Source: Flavobacterium sp. N502540
Lineage (GTDB): Bacteria > Bacteroidota > Bacteroidia > Flavobacteriales > Flavobacteriaceae
Reading direction: 5' to 3'
NCBI RefSeq assembly: GCF_025947365.1
Contig: NZ_CP110012.1
Coordinates: forward strand, 1,736,001 to 1,800,000
Length of the DNA stretch: 64,000 nucleotides
Made by a program: the position numbers and the translations under genes. The notes under the pieces are model-generated. The model was not told where the DNA came from, did no database searches, and was given only the letters and a program-made list of their open reading frames with translations. Positions 26,091 through 35,216 of this stretch are shown in pieces (within the stretch, counting starts at the first letter, position 1; each line of letters starts with the position of its first letter).

Positions 26091-27776
26091 CTACCAAAAT
26101 TTAATGTACAGGGCTGCAATAATCAATAATGTAATGACGATTAAAACAGTCGTTTGTGGTTTTACTTTAAACATTTCGGCATCGATTTCGAATGCTTTAG
26201 GATTCACTTTAGGACCTGCAAAACTGATTAAAACCATCACCAAAGTGGTAAAGATGAACGATAATCCCATACAAATATGAAAAGGGATTTCAAAAGCTCC
26301 TTTTCCGTTTGGATAAGCGGTGTACAATAAAGTCTCATTTCCAAATAAGGCAGGCGCATATTCGTTGAATAGTACAGATAATACAAAACCTAAAATTACA
26401 CCTACTACAGCTGCAGCTCCCGTAGTTCGTTTCCAGAACATTCCTAAAACGAACATGGCAAAAACTCCCGGACTGATAAAGCCCGTGTATTTTTGGATAT
26501 AAGTAAATCCGCCAACACCTCCAATTCCTAAAATATCATTCCAGGTAAATAATACTGCTAAAAGCATCGCTCCAAAAACGGCAATTCTTCCTATGTTTAC
26601 CTGCTGCTTTTCACCAGCTTCTTTTTGAATGTATTTTTTGTGAATATCCAGGGTGTAGATTGTCGAGATACTGTTTACTTTTCCGGCTAACGAAGCTACA
26701 ATTGCTGCGGTTAATGCCGCTACTGAAAGACCTTTTAATCCGGTTGGAAGAAAAGTCAGTACAGCTGAATAAGCTCCGTCTTTTCCTCCGACTAATTGTG
26801 GTAAATGTCCGTTTTGATATAAAACATAGGCAGCGATACCAGGTAACATTACGATTAAGGGCATTAACAATTTTAGCATACCGGCAAACAAAATACCGGT
26901 GCGTGCAGTTTGCAAATCGGCACCCAAGGCTCTTTGCGTAATGTATTGGTTGCATCCCCAGTAATTCAGGTTGATGATCCAGATACCGGCAAGATAAGAC
27001 ATCAGACCAGGGAAAGTCAGGTATTTGTTGATGTCAAGCTGAGAGGATGTCGCAGTTGGTCTTGGAATAATCATTTTAAAATGTTCCGGTGCTTCTCTCA
27101 TTAAAACTTTGAAACCCGCAATTGCATTTTGTCCTACTCCAAAATTTTGTCCTACAGTCGTAAGAGCAATATACGAGGTTACTAAACCTCCAATGATTAA
27201 AACCGCAACCTGAATAACATCCGTATAAGCGACAACTTTCATACCTCCAAGAGAGATGAATAGGGCAAATAATGCCAATCCGATCATGATAATATGCAGA
27301 TATTCTCCGCCGGCCATACCGTTAATGGCTACAGCTCCTAAATATAAAATAGAAGTTAAGTTTACAAAAACGTACAAGAACAACCAGAAAACGGCCATGA
27401 TTAAAGCAGTAGAATCATTATAGCGTGTTTTTAAGAATTGTGGCATCGTATAGATTTTATTCTTTAGGTATACGGGAATAAACCAAACGGCGACAACAAT
27501 AAGACTTATGGCAGCAATCCACTCATAAGCCGCAACGGCAATTCCTAAAAAGAAACCTTCACCGCTCATTCCGATAAATTGCTCTGCCGAGATATTTGAA
27601 GCAATTAAAGAAGCTCCAATAGCCCACCAGGTCAGGTTTCCTTCGGCCAAAAAGTAAGCTTTAGCGTCCTGTTCGTCTTGTTTACGTTTTCGGTAAACCG
27701 TATAACCGTAGACCGAAACTACGATGAAGTAAATAATAAAAACCGCATAATCTGCGAAAGCAAGGTTCTGGTTCAT
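26091..27776 (-). CDS. sodium/sugar cotransporter (SSS family, SglT-like)
   Basis: A 561-residue inner-membrane protein with about 14 hydrophobic helices. Family markers include GWWAIGASLIASNISAEQFIGMSG-type sequence near residues 50-73, WNLNYWGCNQYITQRALGA in the middle (the R-A-L motif after the SSS signature) and AALTAAIVASLAGKVNSISTIYTLDI. It imports a sugar with Na+. Immediately upstream are galT, galK and galM in the same direction, so galactose is the most likely substrate. A terminator follows. Confidence 0.9.
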   Translation of the reverse strand: MNQNLAFADYAVFIIYFIVVSVYGYTVYRKRKQDEQDAKAYFLAEGNLTWWAIGASLIASNISAEQFIGMSGEGFFLGIAVAAYEWIAAISLIVVAVWFIPVYLKNKIYTMPQFLKTRYNDSTALIMAVFWLFLYVFVNLTSILYLGAVAINGMAGGEYLHIIMIGLALFALFISLGGMKVVAYTDVIQVAVLIIGGLVTSYIALTTVGQNFGVGQNAIAGFKVLMREAPEHFKMIIPRPTATSSQLDINKYLTFPGLMSYLAGIWIINLNYWGCNQYITQRALGADLQTARTGILFAGMLKLLMPLIVMLPGIAAYVLYQNGHLPQLVGGKDGAYSAVLTFLPTGLKGLSVAALTAAIVASLAGKVNSISTIYTLDIHKKYIQKEAGEKQQVNIGRIAVFGAMLLAVLFTWNDILGIGGVGGFTYIQKYTGFISPGVFAMFVLGMFWKRTTGAAAVVGVILGFVLSVLFNEYAPALFGNETLLYTAYPNGKGAFEIPFHICMGLSFIFTTLVMVLISFAGPKVNPKAFEIDAEMFKVKPQTTVLIVITLLIIAALYIKFW

Positions 27777-28023
27777 TGATAGTACTATTTTTAATAATTA
27801 GATAGTGATTGTTTGATTAGTAAAGGGTAAAAAACAATATTTGTCTGAGGTGGTTTAAATATTGTTTTTTTTATTTTTTTTGATTTGGGTCGATTATTCG
27901 TTTTTGATTTGATTTATTAATGTGATTCTGTATTAAAGGGTAAAAAAGAGCTAAGACGTACCGGTTTTTTTGAGTATGTTTTTCAAAGCTGTAACAATTT
28001 GTGGGGCAAAATAGGTGAAACTC

Positions 28024-29079
28024 TTATTTTATTTTTGATTTGTAATGAATGTCTGATTGCTGTCTTAAAACTTCGGCACTTCTTTCAGGGGTAATGTCTC
28101 TTTGAGATTCGCCTAACATTTCATAACCCACCATAAATTTCTTTACTGTGGCTGATCGCAACAAAGGCGGATAGAAATGCATGTGGAAATGCCATTCCGG
28201 GTGTTCTAAACCATCTGTAGGTGATTGATGGATTCCTGATGAATACGGAAAAGAAGTACTGAATAAATTATCGTATTTGACAGTGAGTTGTTTTAAAATT
28301 ACGGCAAAGGAATTGGTTTCTTCTTCCGTAAAATCAGTAATTTTATTTACAACTCTTTTGCTTACAATCATTGTTTCATACGGCCAGGTTGCCCAAAACG
28401 GAACTAAAGCAATAAAATCATCGTTTTCGATTACTACACGATCACACGTTTTTAATTCTGCCTGAACATAATCCTGAAGAAGCGTTCGGTTGTTCTTATC
28501 AAAATAAGATTTCAGATTTTGTTGTGTTTTTTCAACCTGAGTTGGAAGTGACGACTGTGCCCAGATCTGACCATGCGGATGCGGATTACTGCAGCCCATA
28601 ATACTTCCTTTGTTTTCAAAAATCTGAACGTGATTGATGTATTTGATGCTTCCCAGTTCAGCGTATTCTTTTTGCCAAACTTTTACAATGTTCTCAATTT
28701 CGTCAATTTCCATCTCCGGTAAAGTAAGATCATGTCTTGGTGAAAAACAGACTACTCTTGAAATTCCCTGTTCGGGTTTTGTTTTAAAAAAAGTATGCTT
28801 GATGTCTTCTTCAAATATAATTTCGTCCTGCTTCATTGCGGCGAAATCATTTTCAAAGACAAAGCTGTCTTTGTAGGTCGGATTGTGTTCTCCATTGGCG
28901 CGAACGTTACCCGGACAGAGATAACAGTTTGGGTCGTGCTTTGGAAGGGTTTCAGTTGCAAGAGTCTCGTTTTGCCCTTGCCACGGACGTTTGGCTCGAT
29001 GAGGAGATACCAGAATCCATTCGTTTAGTAATGGATTGAAACGTCTGTGCGGATCTTCGTTGATGTCAAAGTTTTTCAT
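28024..29079 (-). CDS. galT: galactose-1-phosphate uridylyltransferase
   Basis: A 351-residue GalT. NPHPHGQIWAQ contains the active-site His-Pro-His and the Gln that stabilises the uridylyl intermediate; CYLCPGN near residue 54 provides metal-binding Cys residues, and HFHMHFYPPLLRS near the C-terminus the other metal and structural His residues. It converts Gal-1-P and UDP-glucose to UDP-galactose and Glc-1-P in the Leloir pathway. It starts 17 bases after the galK stop, so the two are co-transcribed. Confidence 0.95.
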   Translation of the reverse strand: MKNFDINEDPHRRFNPLLNEWILVSPHRAKRPWQGQNETLATETLPKHDPNCYLCPGNVRANGEHNPTYKDSFVFENDFAAMKQDEIIFEEDIKHTFFKTKPEQGISRVVCFSPRHDLTLPEMEIDEIENIVKVWQKEYAELGSIKYINHVQIFENKGSIMGCSNPHPHGQIWAQSSLPTQVEKTQQNLKSYFDKNNRTLLQDYVQAELKTCDRVVIENDDFIALVPFWATWPYETMIVSKRVVNKITDFTEEETNSFAVILKQLTVKYDNLFSTSFPYSSGIHQSPTDGLEHPEWHFHMHFYPPLLRSATVKKFMVGYEMLGESQRDITPERSAEVLRQQSDIHYKSKIK

Positions 29080-29096
29080 TTATAGTTTTTGTGATG

Positions 29097-30260
29097 TTAA
29101 AGAAGTAGTCTTGTTCCATTAGAGATTGTTACATCATAAAATTTTAATTCAATCCCAAATGTATTTAAATAAAGATTTGAAAACTTATTTTTCACCTCAT
29201 TTTCATGCCCTTTTTTTATAAAATTTATGGTACACCCCCCAAAACCACCCCCCATGAGGCGTGATCCAATAATAAAGTCGTCTGTTTTTGCCGTATTTAC
29301 AAGCATATCCAGCTCTTTGCAGCTAACTTCGTATTCTTGCGATAAACCATAATGGGCTTCGAAAAGTAATTGTCCCAAAAGTGTAATATTTCCCTGATCT
29401 AATGCTTCACAAGCCTTTTCAACACGATCAATTTCTTTTACTACAAAATGTACTCTTTTAAAAATAGTTGCTGACATTTGATGCTGCAGCGTCAAAAGCT
29501 GTTCTTCGGTACAATCTCTAAAACTTTTTATTTGAGGAAAATGATGTTTTATAATCGCCAGCCCTTGTTCGCACTCCTGTCTTCTGGTATTGTATTCAGA
29601 GGTAAAAAGAGAATGTTTTACATTACTGTCAAACAAAACCAGAGCGTAATCTTTGAAATCGGCATTGTGATACTCAAAATCAAGGGTATTACAATCTAGT
29701 TTTATGACCTTATTTTCAAGACCATGAACACTCGAAAACTGATCCATAATACCACAATTGATCCCTACCCAGTGTTCTGCTTTTTGCCCTAACAAAGCGA
29801 TGTCGGCTTTTTTGATTTTTAAATCGAAAAGCGATGCAATTCCGAAAATCATTCCACATTCTAAAGCAGCAGAAGAGGATAAACCGGAACCTACCGGGAT
29901 GTTGCTGCTAAAGACACAGTTGAAACCTTCAAACACAAAATCGTTGTCCTGTAATTGTTTGATTACGCCACGAATATAATTGGTCCAGACCTCTTCGCTT
30001 AAAAGAATTTCTGCAGTTAAATCAATTTCAAAGGCTTCGTTCAAATCGATGGCTATTATTTTAGAGCTGTTGGTATTGTTCTTTTCAAAAGCAAAACATA
30101 TAATCTTGTCAATAGCCGCCGGTAAAACATAGCCGTCGTTGTAATCAATATGTTCTCCTATAATATTGATCCTTCCGGGAGAGAGCACCACTTTTTGCGG
30201 AGCCGATCCAAAAGATTTCTCAAAAAAAGCGGTTGTGTTTTGTATTAAAATATCATTCAT
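29097..30260 (-). CDS. galK: galactokinase
   Basis: A 387-residue GHMP kinase. SPGRINIIGEHIDYNDGYVLP (about 27-47) is the galactokinase signature that binds the sugar, PVGSGLSSSAALE the ATP-binding GHMP motif 2, and GGGFGGC motif 3. It phosphorylates alpha-D-galactose to Gal-1-P in the cytoplasm. It lies between galM and galT, all on the minus strand. Intact and full length. Confidence 0.96.
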   Translation of the reverse strand: MNDILIQNTTAFFEKSFGSAPQKVVLSPGRINIIGEHIDYNDGYVLPAAIDKIICFAFEKNNTNSSKIIAIDLNEAFEIDLTAEILLSEEVWTNYIRGVIKQLQDNDFVFEGFNCVFSSNIPVGSGLSSSAALECGMIFGIASLFDLKIKKADIALLGQKAEHWVGINCGIMDQFSSVHGLENKVIKLDCNTLDFEYHNADFKDYALVLFDSNVKHSLFTSEYNTRRQECEQGLAIIKHHFPQIKSFRDCTEEQLLTLQHQMSATIFKRVHFVVKEIDRVEKACEALDQGNITLLGQLLFEAHYGLSQEYEVSCKELDMLVNTAKTDDFIIGSRLMGGGFGGCTINFIKKGHENEVKNKFSNLYLNTFGIELKFYDVTISNGTRLLL

Positions 30261-30314
30261 TAGGTAGTGGTTGAAAGAAATAGCTTTTCGTTTTGGTTGT
30301 TTTTTTAGTAACCA

Positions 30315-31370
30315 TTAGGTTATGTTTTCAAATCTGTAAAGGGTTTTTTGAAGATAGGTTTCCCCTTTTCGTAAAACCGAATTCGGAAAATGTTTATGAT
30401 TAGGGGCATCCGGAAAATTTTGTGCTTCAAAACATATTCCGCTAAATGCGTGATAATTAGTGTTTTCTTTTCCTTTTATAGATCCAAAACAATTTCCGCC
30501 TACATATATATGTACGCTGGGCTGATCCGTAATAACCTTCATCTGCAAATTGTTTTCGACACTGGATAAAGTGGCGGAAACCGCTTTTCCGAACTCAATT
30601 ACAAATGAATTGTCAATAGCTTCCGGGCATTTTTTAGCCGTTCTGAAATCAAAATCATGGTCAGAAAGAGCAATGAAATTCCCGGTTGGAATATTCTCAG
30701 TATCCGTTTCCAACATTTTGTCAGAATCAATAAAGAGTGTTTGGTTTAACAAATCCCGATCATGTCCGTCAAGATTAAAATAAGTGTGATGTGTAAGATT
30801 CACGATCGTATCTTCAGTTGAGGTCGCTTTGTATTCTAGCTTTAATTCGTTTTCTTCGGTTAAAGTATAAGTCAAATCAACCTGTAAAGCTCCCGGATAA
30901 TTCTCCTCTAAATTCTGGCTCAACAGACTTAAAGTTATCGAAGGATTATCACCGGAAGTAATATGGGTAATGTTCCATGTTTTTTGTCCAAAGCCAATAT
31001 TCCCGCCATGTAAAGCATTACCATTGTTGTTGGTATTCAATTGAAATGTCTGATCGTTTAAGGTAAAAACACCTTTGTCGATTCGTCCGGCATAACGCCC
31101 AACGGTAGCACCAAAGTAAGGAGCGCTTGGTAAATGATAAGAAGCCAGATAAGATTCTAAAGTATCGAAACCTAAAACAACATCAACAACCCCACCTGTT
31201 GCAACCGGAATTATCAAAGAGGTCAGTGTTGCACCGTAATTGATAATTTTTGCTTTCATTCCGTTTTTGTTGCACAATTCACAAGAAAGAATTTCTTCGT
31301 TATCGGGCAATAAACCAAATGATTCCATGGCAGATGTATTCGGAAGGTGTGATATTTGTTTTATTTTCAT
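30315..31370 (-). CDS. galM: aldose 1-epimerase (galactose mutarotase)
   Basis: A 351-residue galactose mutarotase. NALHGGNIGFGQKTW holds the substrate His region, LTHHTYFNLDGH the catalytic His, and GICFEAQNFPDAPNH the catalytic Glu. It interconverts beta- and alpha-D-galactose for GalK. No signal peptide is seen once the start is placed at the ATG at 31370; thirteen hydrophobic codons upstream are open but would look like an artefact. It is first in the gal unit and faces the regulator gene across a 101-bp divergent region. Confidence 0.92.
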   Translation of the reverse strand: MKIKQISHLPNTSAMESFGLLPDNEEILSCELCNKNGMKAKIINYGATLTSLIIPVATGGVVDVVLGFDTLESYLASYHLPSAPYFGATVGRYAGRIDKGVFTLNDQTFQLNTNNNGNALHGGNIGFGQKTWNITHITSGDNPSITLSLLSQNLEENYPGALQVDLTYTLTEENELKLEYKATSTEDTIVNLTHHTYFNLDGHDRDLLNQTLFIDSDKMLETDTENIPTGNFIALSDHDFDFRTAKKCPEAIDNSFVIEFGKAVSATLSSVENNLQMKVITDQPSVHIYVGGNCFGSIKGKENTNYHAFSGICFEAQNFPDAPNHKHFPNSVLRKGETYLQKTLYRFENIT

Positions 31371-31423
31371 ATTTTTTTTGCCAAAAATGAAAATCAAAAA
31401 TAGAAACAATATCTGTTTTTACA

Positions 31424-31440
31424 TACCAGTACCTACCAGT
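31424..31440. promoter_or_regulatory. candidate operator, direct repeat TACCAGT x2
   Basis: TACCAGT occurs at 31424-31430 and 31434-31440, exactly 10 bases apart (one helical turn), in the 101-bp region between galM and the GntR-type regulator. A degenerate palindrome CCTACCAGTAGG inside the regulator gene (31945-31956) contains the same core. Position and spacing suggest a site for the adjacent regulator. Confidence 0.5.
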
Positions 31441-31471
31441 TTTTTGTATATTGCGCCAAAATCCATTTTGT

Positions 31472-32470
31472 ATGAATATAATTTCTATCCAAAGTAATAT
31501 TGGTTTGCCAAAATACAGGCAGATTATTCTCTCTGTAGAAAAAGCAATTGAGGAAGAAAAACTGGTAAAAGGCGATCGGCTTCCGTCTGTTAATAAAGTT
31601 TGTCTGGCATTTTCGCTGTCACGTGATACGGTATTGTTGGGATATGACGAGCTTAAAAAAAGAGGTATTATTTACGCCATTCCGGGTAAAGGGTATTATG
31701 TTAAAAGCGTTGAAATCAATATCAAACAAAAGATTTTTTTACTTTTTGATGAGTTAAACAGTTTCAAAGAAGACATCTATAATTCGTTTATACAGAATAT
31801 TGGAAAGAACGTTCAGGTTGATATTTTCTTTCATCACTTTAATGTTCAGGTATTTCAAAAACTCATTACCGACAGTAATGGAAATTACACCAAGTACATT
31901 ATTATGCCTACCAATTTAACAGATGTGACGGAGGCGATAAAAAACCTACCAGTAGGGGAGGTTATCATATTGGATCAGACCAATCCGGATTTGAAATTGT
32001 ATCCGGCAGTTTATCAAAATCACGAAAAAGATATTTTTGAAGGTTTAGTTAACGGGAAATCACGAATGGATAAGTACAAAAAGCTTATTTTGATTTTTCC
32101 GGGATTTAGAGAACCATTGGGAATGAAAACCGGTTTTATTGCTTTTTGTACAAAGTATGATTTTAAGTTTGATGTCATCACAGAATTTACAAACGGAGAA
32201 ATCAATGCAGGTGATTTGTACATTATACCAAACGATCGTGATCTGGTTCGCGTTATTGAAAATGCCCAATCGCAAAGCCTTAAACTCGGAACGGATTTCG
32301 GAATTATTTCTTATAACGAAACTCCTTTGAAAAAGATTGTTGCTAACGGCATTGCCACCATTTCGACCGATTTTGAAATGATGGGAGAAATTTTAGCCGA
32401 TATGGTGCTTCTCGGACACAAGCAGCAAATAGAAAATAAATCATCTCTTTTGATTCGAAACTCATTATAA
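31472..32470 (+). CDS. GntR-type regulator with LacI-like sugar-binding domain
   Basis: A 332-residue protein. The N-terminal 70 residues are a GntR winged helix (PKYRQIILSVEKAIEEEKLVKGDRLPS and LSRDTVLLGYDELKKRGI, ending in the wing GKGYYV). The rest is a periplasmic-binding-protein-like effector domain of the LacI/AraR type (FGIISYNETPLKKIVANGIATISTDFEMMGEI). It probably senses a sugar and represses the divergent gal genes, as comparable GntR-LacI hybrids (B. subtilis AraR) do. Start set at the ATG at 31472, just before the domain, rather than a TTG seven codons upstream. Confidence 0.87.
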   Translation: MNIISIQSNIGLPKYRQIILSVEKAIEEEKLVKGDRLPSVNKVCLAFSLSRDTVLLGYDELKKRGIIYAIPGKGYYVKSVEINIKQKIFLLFDELNSFKEDIYNSFIQNIGKNVQVDIFFHHFNVQVFQKLITDSNGNYTKYIIMPTNLTDVTEAIKNLPVGEVIILDQTNPDLKLYPAVYQNHEKDIFEGLVNGKSRMDKYKKLILIFPGFREPLGMKTGFIAFCTKYDFKFDVITEFTNGEINAGDLYIIPNDRDLVRVIENAQSQSLKLGTDFGIISYNETPLKKIVANGIATISTDFEMMGEILADMVLLGHKQQIENKSSLLIRNSL

Positions 32471-32517
32471 TTATTCCGTCTGCGCTTCTGGATTTAAGAA
32501 ACTACAGACGAATTACT

Positions 32518-33213
32518 TTACAAGTTTAAAACAAAATTGTTGCGAAGTTTTTCCTCGTATTTTTCTTTATTGAAAGTGTAGAGATAAGATCCTTTTCGGG
32601 AAGACTGCATGTCTTTTTCGTCCAGTTTGTTTAGGATTCCCATCGTATTAATCTTAGTGATAAAGTTTCTCTTGTCCAGTTCTTTGCTCAAAATAGCTTC
32701 GTACAACTCTAATAATTGGCGCATGGTGAACTTCTCGGGAAGTAATTCAAAGCCAATTGGCTTGATCGAAGTTTTATAACGTAATATTCTGATCGCTTGC
32801 TGCACCATTTCGTTATGATCAAAAATTAAACTCGGAGCATCGGCCACACTAAACCATTGCGCATGATAATTTTCAATCAGTTCGGCATTGTGATCTTCAA
32901 TATTAATCAAAGCATAGTACGAAACCGAAATGGTTCTTTCTAAAGGGTCACGATCAATTTCACTGTAGGCATAAAGTTGTTCCATATACACATCGTTTAA
33001 TCCCGTATACATTTTTAAAACTCTTATCGCAGCATTGTCGAGTACTTCGTCTTGCTTTAATAAACCTCCCATCAAAGACCATTTTCCTTTTTCAGGCTCG
33101 AAGCCTCTTTTGATTAAGAGAATTTTCAAACCTTCGCGATCAAACCCAAAAATAATACAATCTACTGCTAATAAAACTTTATCTGCAGAGCTATAACTGT
33201 TAAGCATATTCAA
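32518..33213 (-). CDS. Nudix-derived transcriptional regulator (NrtR/AraR-like)
   Basis: A 231-residue protein with an N-terminal Nudix fold (about 10-145) and a C-terminal winged helix (about 150-231: KFTMRQLLELYEAILSKELDKRNFITKIN is typical of NrtR). The Nudix box GGLLKQDEVLDNAAIRVLKMYTGL lacks the REUxEE acidic residues, so hydrolase activity is probably lost and the domain serves as a ligand sensor. Members of this family in Bacteroides regulate sugar use (AraR). Here it borders the galactose locus, ending 48 bases from the GntR-type regulator gene (convergent). Confidence 0.85.
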   Translation of the reverse strand: MNMLNSYSSADKVLLAVDCIIFGFDREGLKILLIKRGFEPEKGKWSLMGGLLKQDEVLDNAAIRVLKMYTGLNDVYMEQLYAYSEIDRDPLERTISVSYYALINIEDHNAELIENYHAQWFSVADAPSLIFDHNEMVQQAIRILRYKTSIKPIGFELLPEKFTMRQLLELYEAILSKELDKRNFITKINTMGILNKLDEKDMQSSRKGSYLYTFNKEKYEEKLRNNFVLNL

Positions 33214-33844
33214 ATTTTTAGTGGTAAATATATAATCCTGTTAATTTCGTTTCTCAATTTTTTAAACGTTGTGTATACACTTAATAAATGTAACCGTCTG
33301 TAAAAGTTACATTAACTGCTTTGCTTGAGACTCCTGTTACAAAAGTAATGGTTTTTTAATGCTAAAATCATTATTAAAGCGGTCATTTTTTAACCTTTTT
33401 TACAAGTTTTTTTAAATAAAATATCATTTTACATAGCAAAGCGTCACTTTTACACAATAAAATAAGAAGATAATTCTTACTTGTGGTAAGTGCTCTCAGA
33501 ACAGTTTTTTGTCGCTAAATTGATTCCGAAGCGAAACAAGTGGATGCTGTTAATTTATTAATTTTTGAACTAGGGATGCATTGGAGAAATAAAAAAATAT
33601 TCCTGAAAAAGAAAGACGATTCTGATGTGACTTGGTGAAAAGAAATGCCATTCATAACAAAAAAGACATTGCGGTATTTCCTTACAGCTCTAAGGAAAAT
33701 ATTGGTTTAATCCCAGTAAAATAGAGACTGTACCGTGATTTTTTTTGCTTTTTTAAAAGGCAAATTACCAGAATATTACACAAGCAGATTTAAAAATACA
33801 GCACAAATTTTAAAAAATCTTAATTTTATTTAGTCTAAATAAGA
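33214..33844. other. 631-bp divergent intergenic region
   Basis: No gene found. It separates the Nudix regulator (minus) from the ECF sigma gene (plus). It holds the palindrome GTGTATACAC (33271-33280). The stretch 33460-33780 has higher GC than the AT-rich edges but no open frame over about 20 codons and no repeat known from elsewhere in the window; it may be decayed sequence. Confidence 0.5.
33271..33280. promoter_or_regulatory. palindrome GTGTATACAC, candidate operator
   Basis: A perfect 10-bp palindrome 58 bases upstream of the Nudix-type regulator start. Position suits autoregulation by that protein. Only one site is seen in the window. Confidence 0.35.
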
Positions 33845-33852
33845 TAGTTTTG
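33845..33852 (+). promoter_or_regulatory. -7 box upstream of the ECF sigma gene
   Basis: TAGTTTTG matches TAnnTTTG and ends 18 bases before the ATG at 33871, implying a very short leader. No TTG is found at the -33 distance, so the promoter may be weak or depend on another sigma factor. Confidence 0.45.
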
Positions 33853-33870
33853 CGTCATATTTTTATTTCT

Positions 33871-34458
33871 ATGGAAAAGCAATATCTAAACATTAACGCC
33901 AAAAATTTCCCGGAGATTTATGATTTGTACTGGAATGAACTGTTTTGTTTTTGCAGACATCATGCTGGGGACGAAGAAGCAGCAAAGGAAATTGTACAGC
34001 AAATTTTTATCAGTATCTGGGAAAGACGGGAACAACTACAAATCGAAACTTCCGTCAGAGCATATCTATACGGTGCTGCAAAACTCAAAATAGTAGAATA
34101 TCATCGAAAGCAGTTCACTAAAAAGAAGCACGAAAGTACTCATTTTGCCGAAATGAATAAAGTTTCCAACAATACAGAAGAACATATTTTGCATAAAGAT
34201 TTGCTTCGGGAACTACAGTTGGCCATCAGTACACTTCCGGAACGTTGCAGGCAGGTATATTTAATGAGCAGAGAAGACGGGATGGACAATCGCTCTATTG
34301 CCGCTTCGCTTGTTATTACAGAGAAAGCCGTTGAAGGAAATATCACAAGAGCACTTCGGCATATTCGCGACCATTTAAAAGTTTTTCGCAGTTTGGTCAT
34401 TTTTTTTACTCCCCTATGTAGGGTTAGCGAGGACTTGTGCAACTACATCATTATATAA
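33871..34458 (+). CDS. ECF RNA polymerase sigma factor (FecI-like)
   Basis: A 195-residue ECF sigma factor. Region 2 is at about 15-80 (YDLYWNELFCFCRHHAGDEEAAKEIVQQIFISIWERRE) and region 4 at about 115-175 (LPERCRQVYLMSREDGMDNRSIAASLVITEKAVEGNITRALRHIRDHL). Start at the ATG at 33871; an upstream TTG adds seven codons. It is followed 13 bases later by a FecR-like gene and then a TonB-dependent receptor, the order of iron or glycan uptake systems controlled by cell-surface signalling. Confidence 0.9.
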   Translation: MEKQYLNINAKNFPEIYDLYWNELFCFCRHHAGDEEAAKEIVQQIFISIWERREQLQIETSVRAYLYGAAKLKIVEYHRKQFTKKKHESTHFAEMNKVSNNTEEHILHKDLLRELQLAISTLPERCRQVYLMSREDGMDNRSIAASLVITEKAVEGNITRALRHIRDHLKVFRSLVIFFTPLCRVSEDLCNYIII

Positions 34459-34471
34459 CAAAACCAGAACT

Positions 34472-35131
34472 GTGTTTATTACATCCGATTTATTAGAAAA
34501 ATATGCGCGAAAGGAATGCGATGCTGCCGAAAGGGTAACAGTGGAGCAATGGCTAAGTGTTATAGATTTAGAATTTGAAATTATTACCTCTCCACAACGA
34601 GACGGATTAAAAGAAGAAATCTGGAGCAATATTGCTTCGAGAACGATTCATGCAAAACCAAAATCTCAGAACAGATTTCTTTATGCTGCACTAACAACTG
34701 CGGCCTGTGTGTTATTTGGGATTGTCAGTTTACATTACTACAATTCATCAACATTTGCTTCGCAGATTTTAGTGAACAATTTAAACGGTCAGGAGATTAA
34801 AAAAATAAATATTGGCAGTTTATCTTTTTTGGTTGAGCCGGGCAGCCAGTGCAACATTTCAATGGATTTTTTGGGTGAGGCAAGCGATGTTAAGTTTTGC
34901 GGAGCCGTTTCGGTTATTAGCGATTCGGCAAAAGTACAGGAATTTAATATTGGCACCGGAACTTCAGGTTGTACAACTGTGTATCAGGACAAGGTAAAAC
35001 TGCAAAAAGGACAAACGTATCTCGCCATGACAGATGCTGACTATGAGGTAATAACGGCAACCAGAGATGAAATTGCCGAAGGTTTACCAAGAGTATTTAG
35101 CTCCAGGCTGTCGGAACGTTTTAAGTTATAA
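34472..35131 (+). CDS. short FecR-like anti-sigma factor
   Basis: A 219-residue protein starting with GTG. It has an N-terminal cytoplasmic region of about 70 residues, one membrane helix (FLYAALTTAACVLFGIVSL, about 70-90) and a periplasmic part with a weak FecR pattern (IGSLSFLVEPGSQCNISM). It is much shorter than usual Bacteroidota FecR proteins (300 or more residues) and seems to lack the C-terminal DUF4974-type domain. It probably holds the adjacent sigma factor inactive. Identification rests mostly on gene order and topology. Confidence 0.62.
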   Translation: MFITSDLLEKYARKECDAAERVTVEQWLSVIDLEFEIITSPQRDGLKEEIWSNIASRTIHAKPKSQNRFLYAALTTAACVLFGIVSLHYYNSSTFASQILVNNLNGQEIKKINIGSLSFLVEPGSQCNISMDFLGEASDVKFCGAVSVISDSAKVQEFNIGTGTSGCTTVYQDKVKLQKGQTYLAMTDADYEVITATRDEIAEGLPRVFSSRLSERFKL

Positions 35132-35216
35132 GAAAATAGAAATAAGAAGAATAGAGAAGAAAAACCGATATAACTGAAATAGAGAAGTTATTGGTTTAGG
35201 GAACAAATTATCAGTG

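Noticed and set aside
33540-33640. Possible small gene starting ATGCATTGGAGAAAT
   Set aside because: The frame stops after about 20 codons and has no conserved features.
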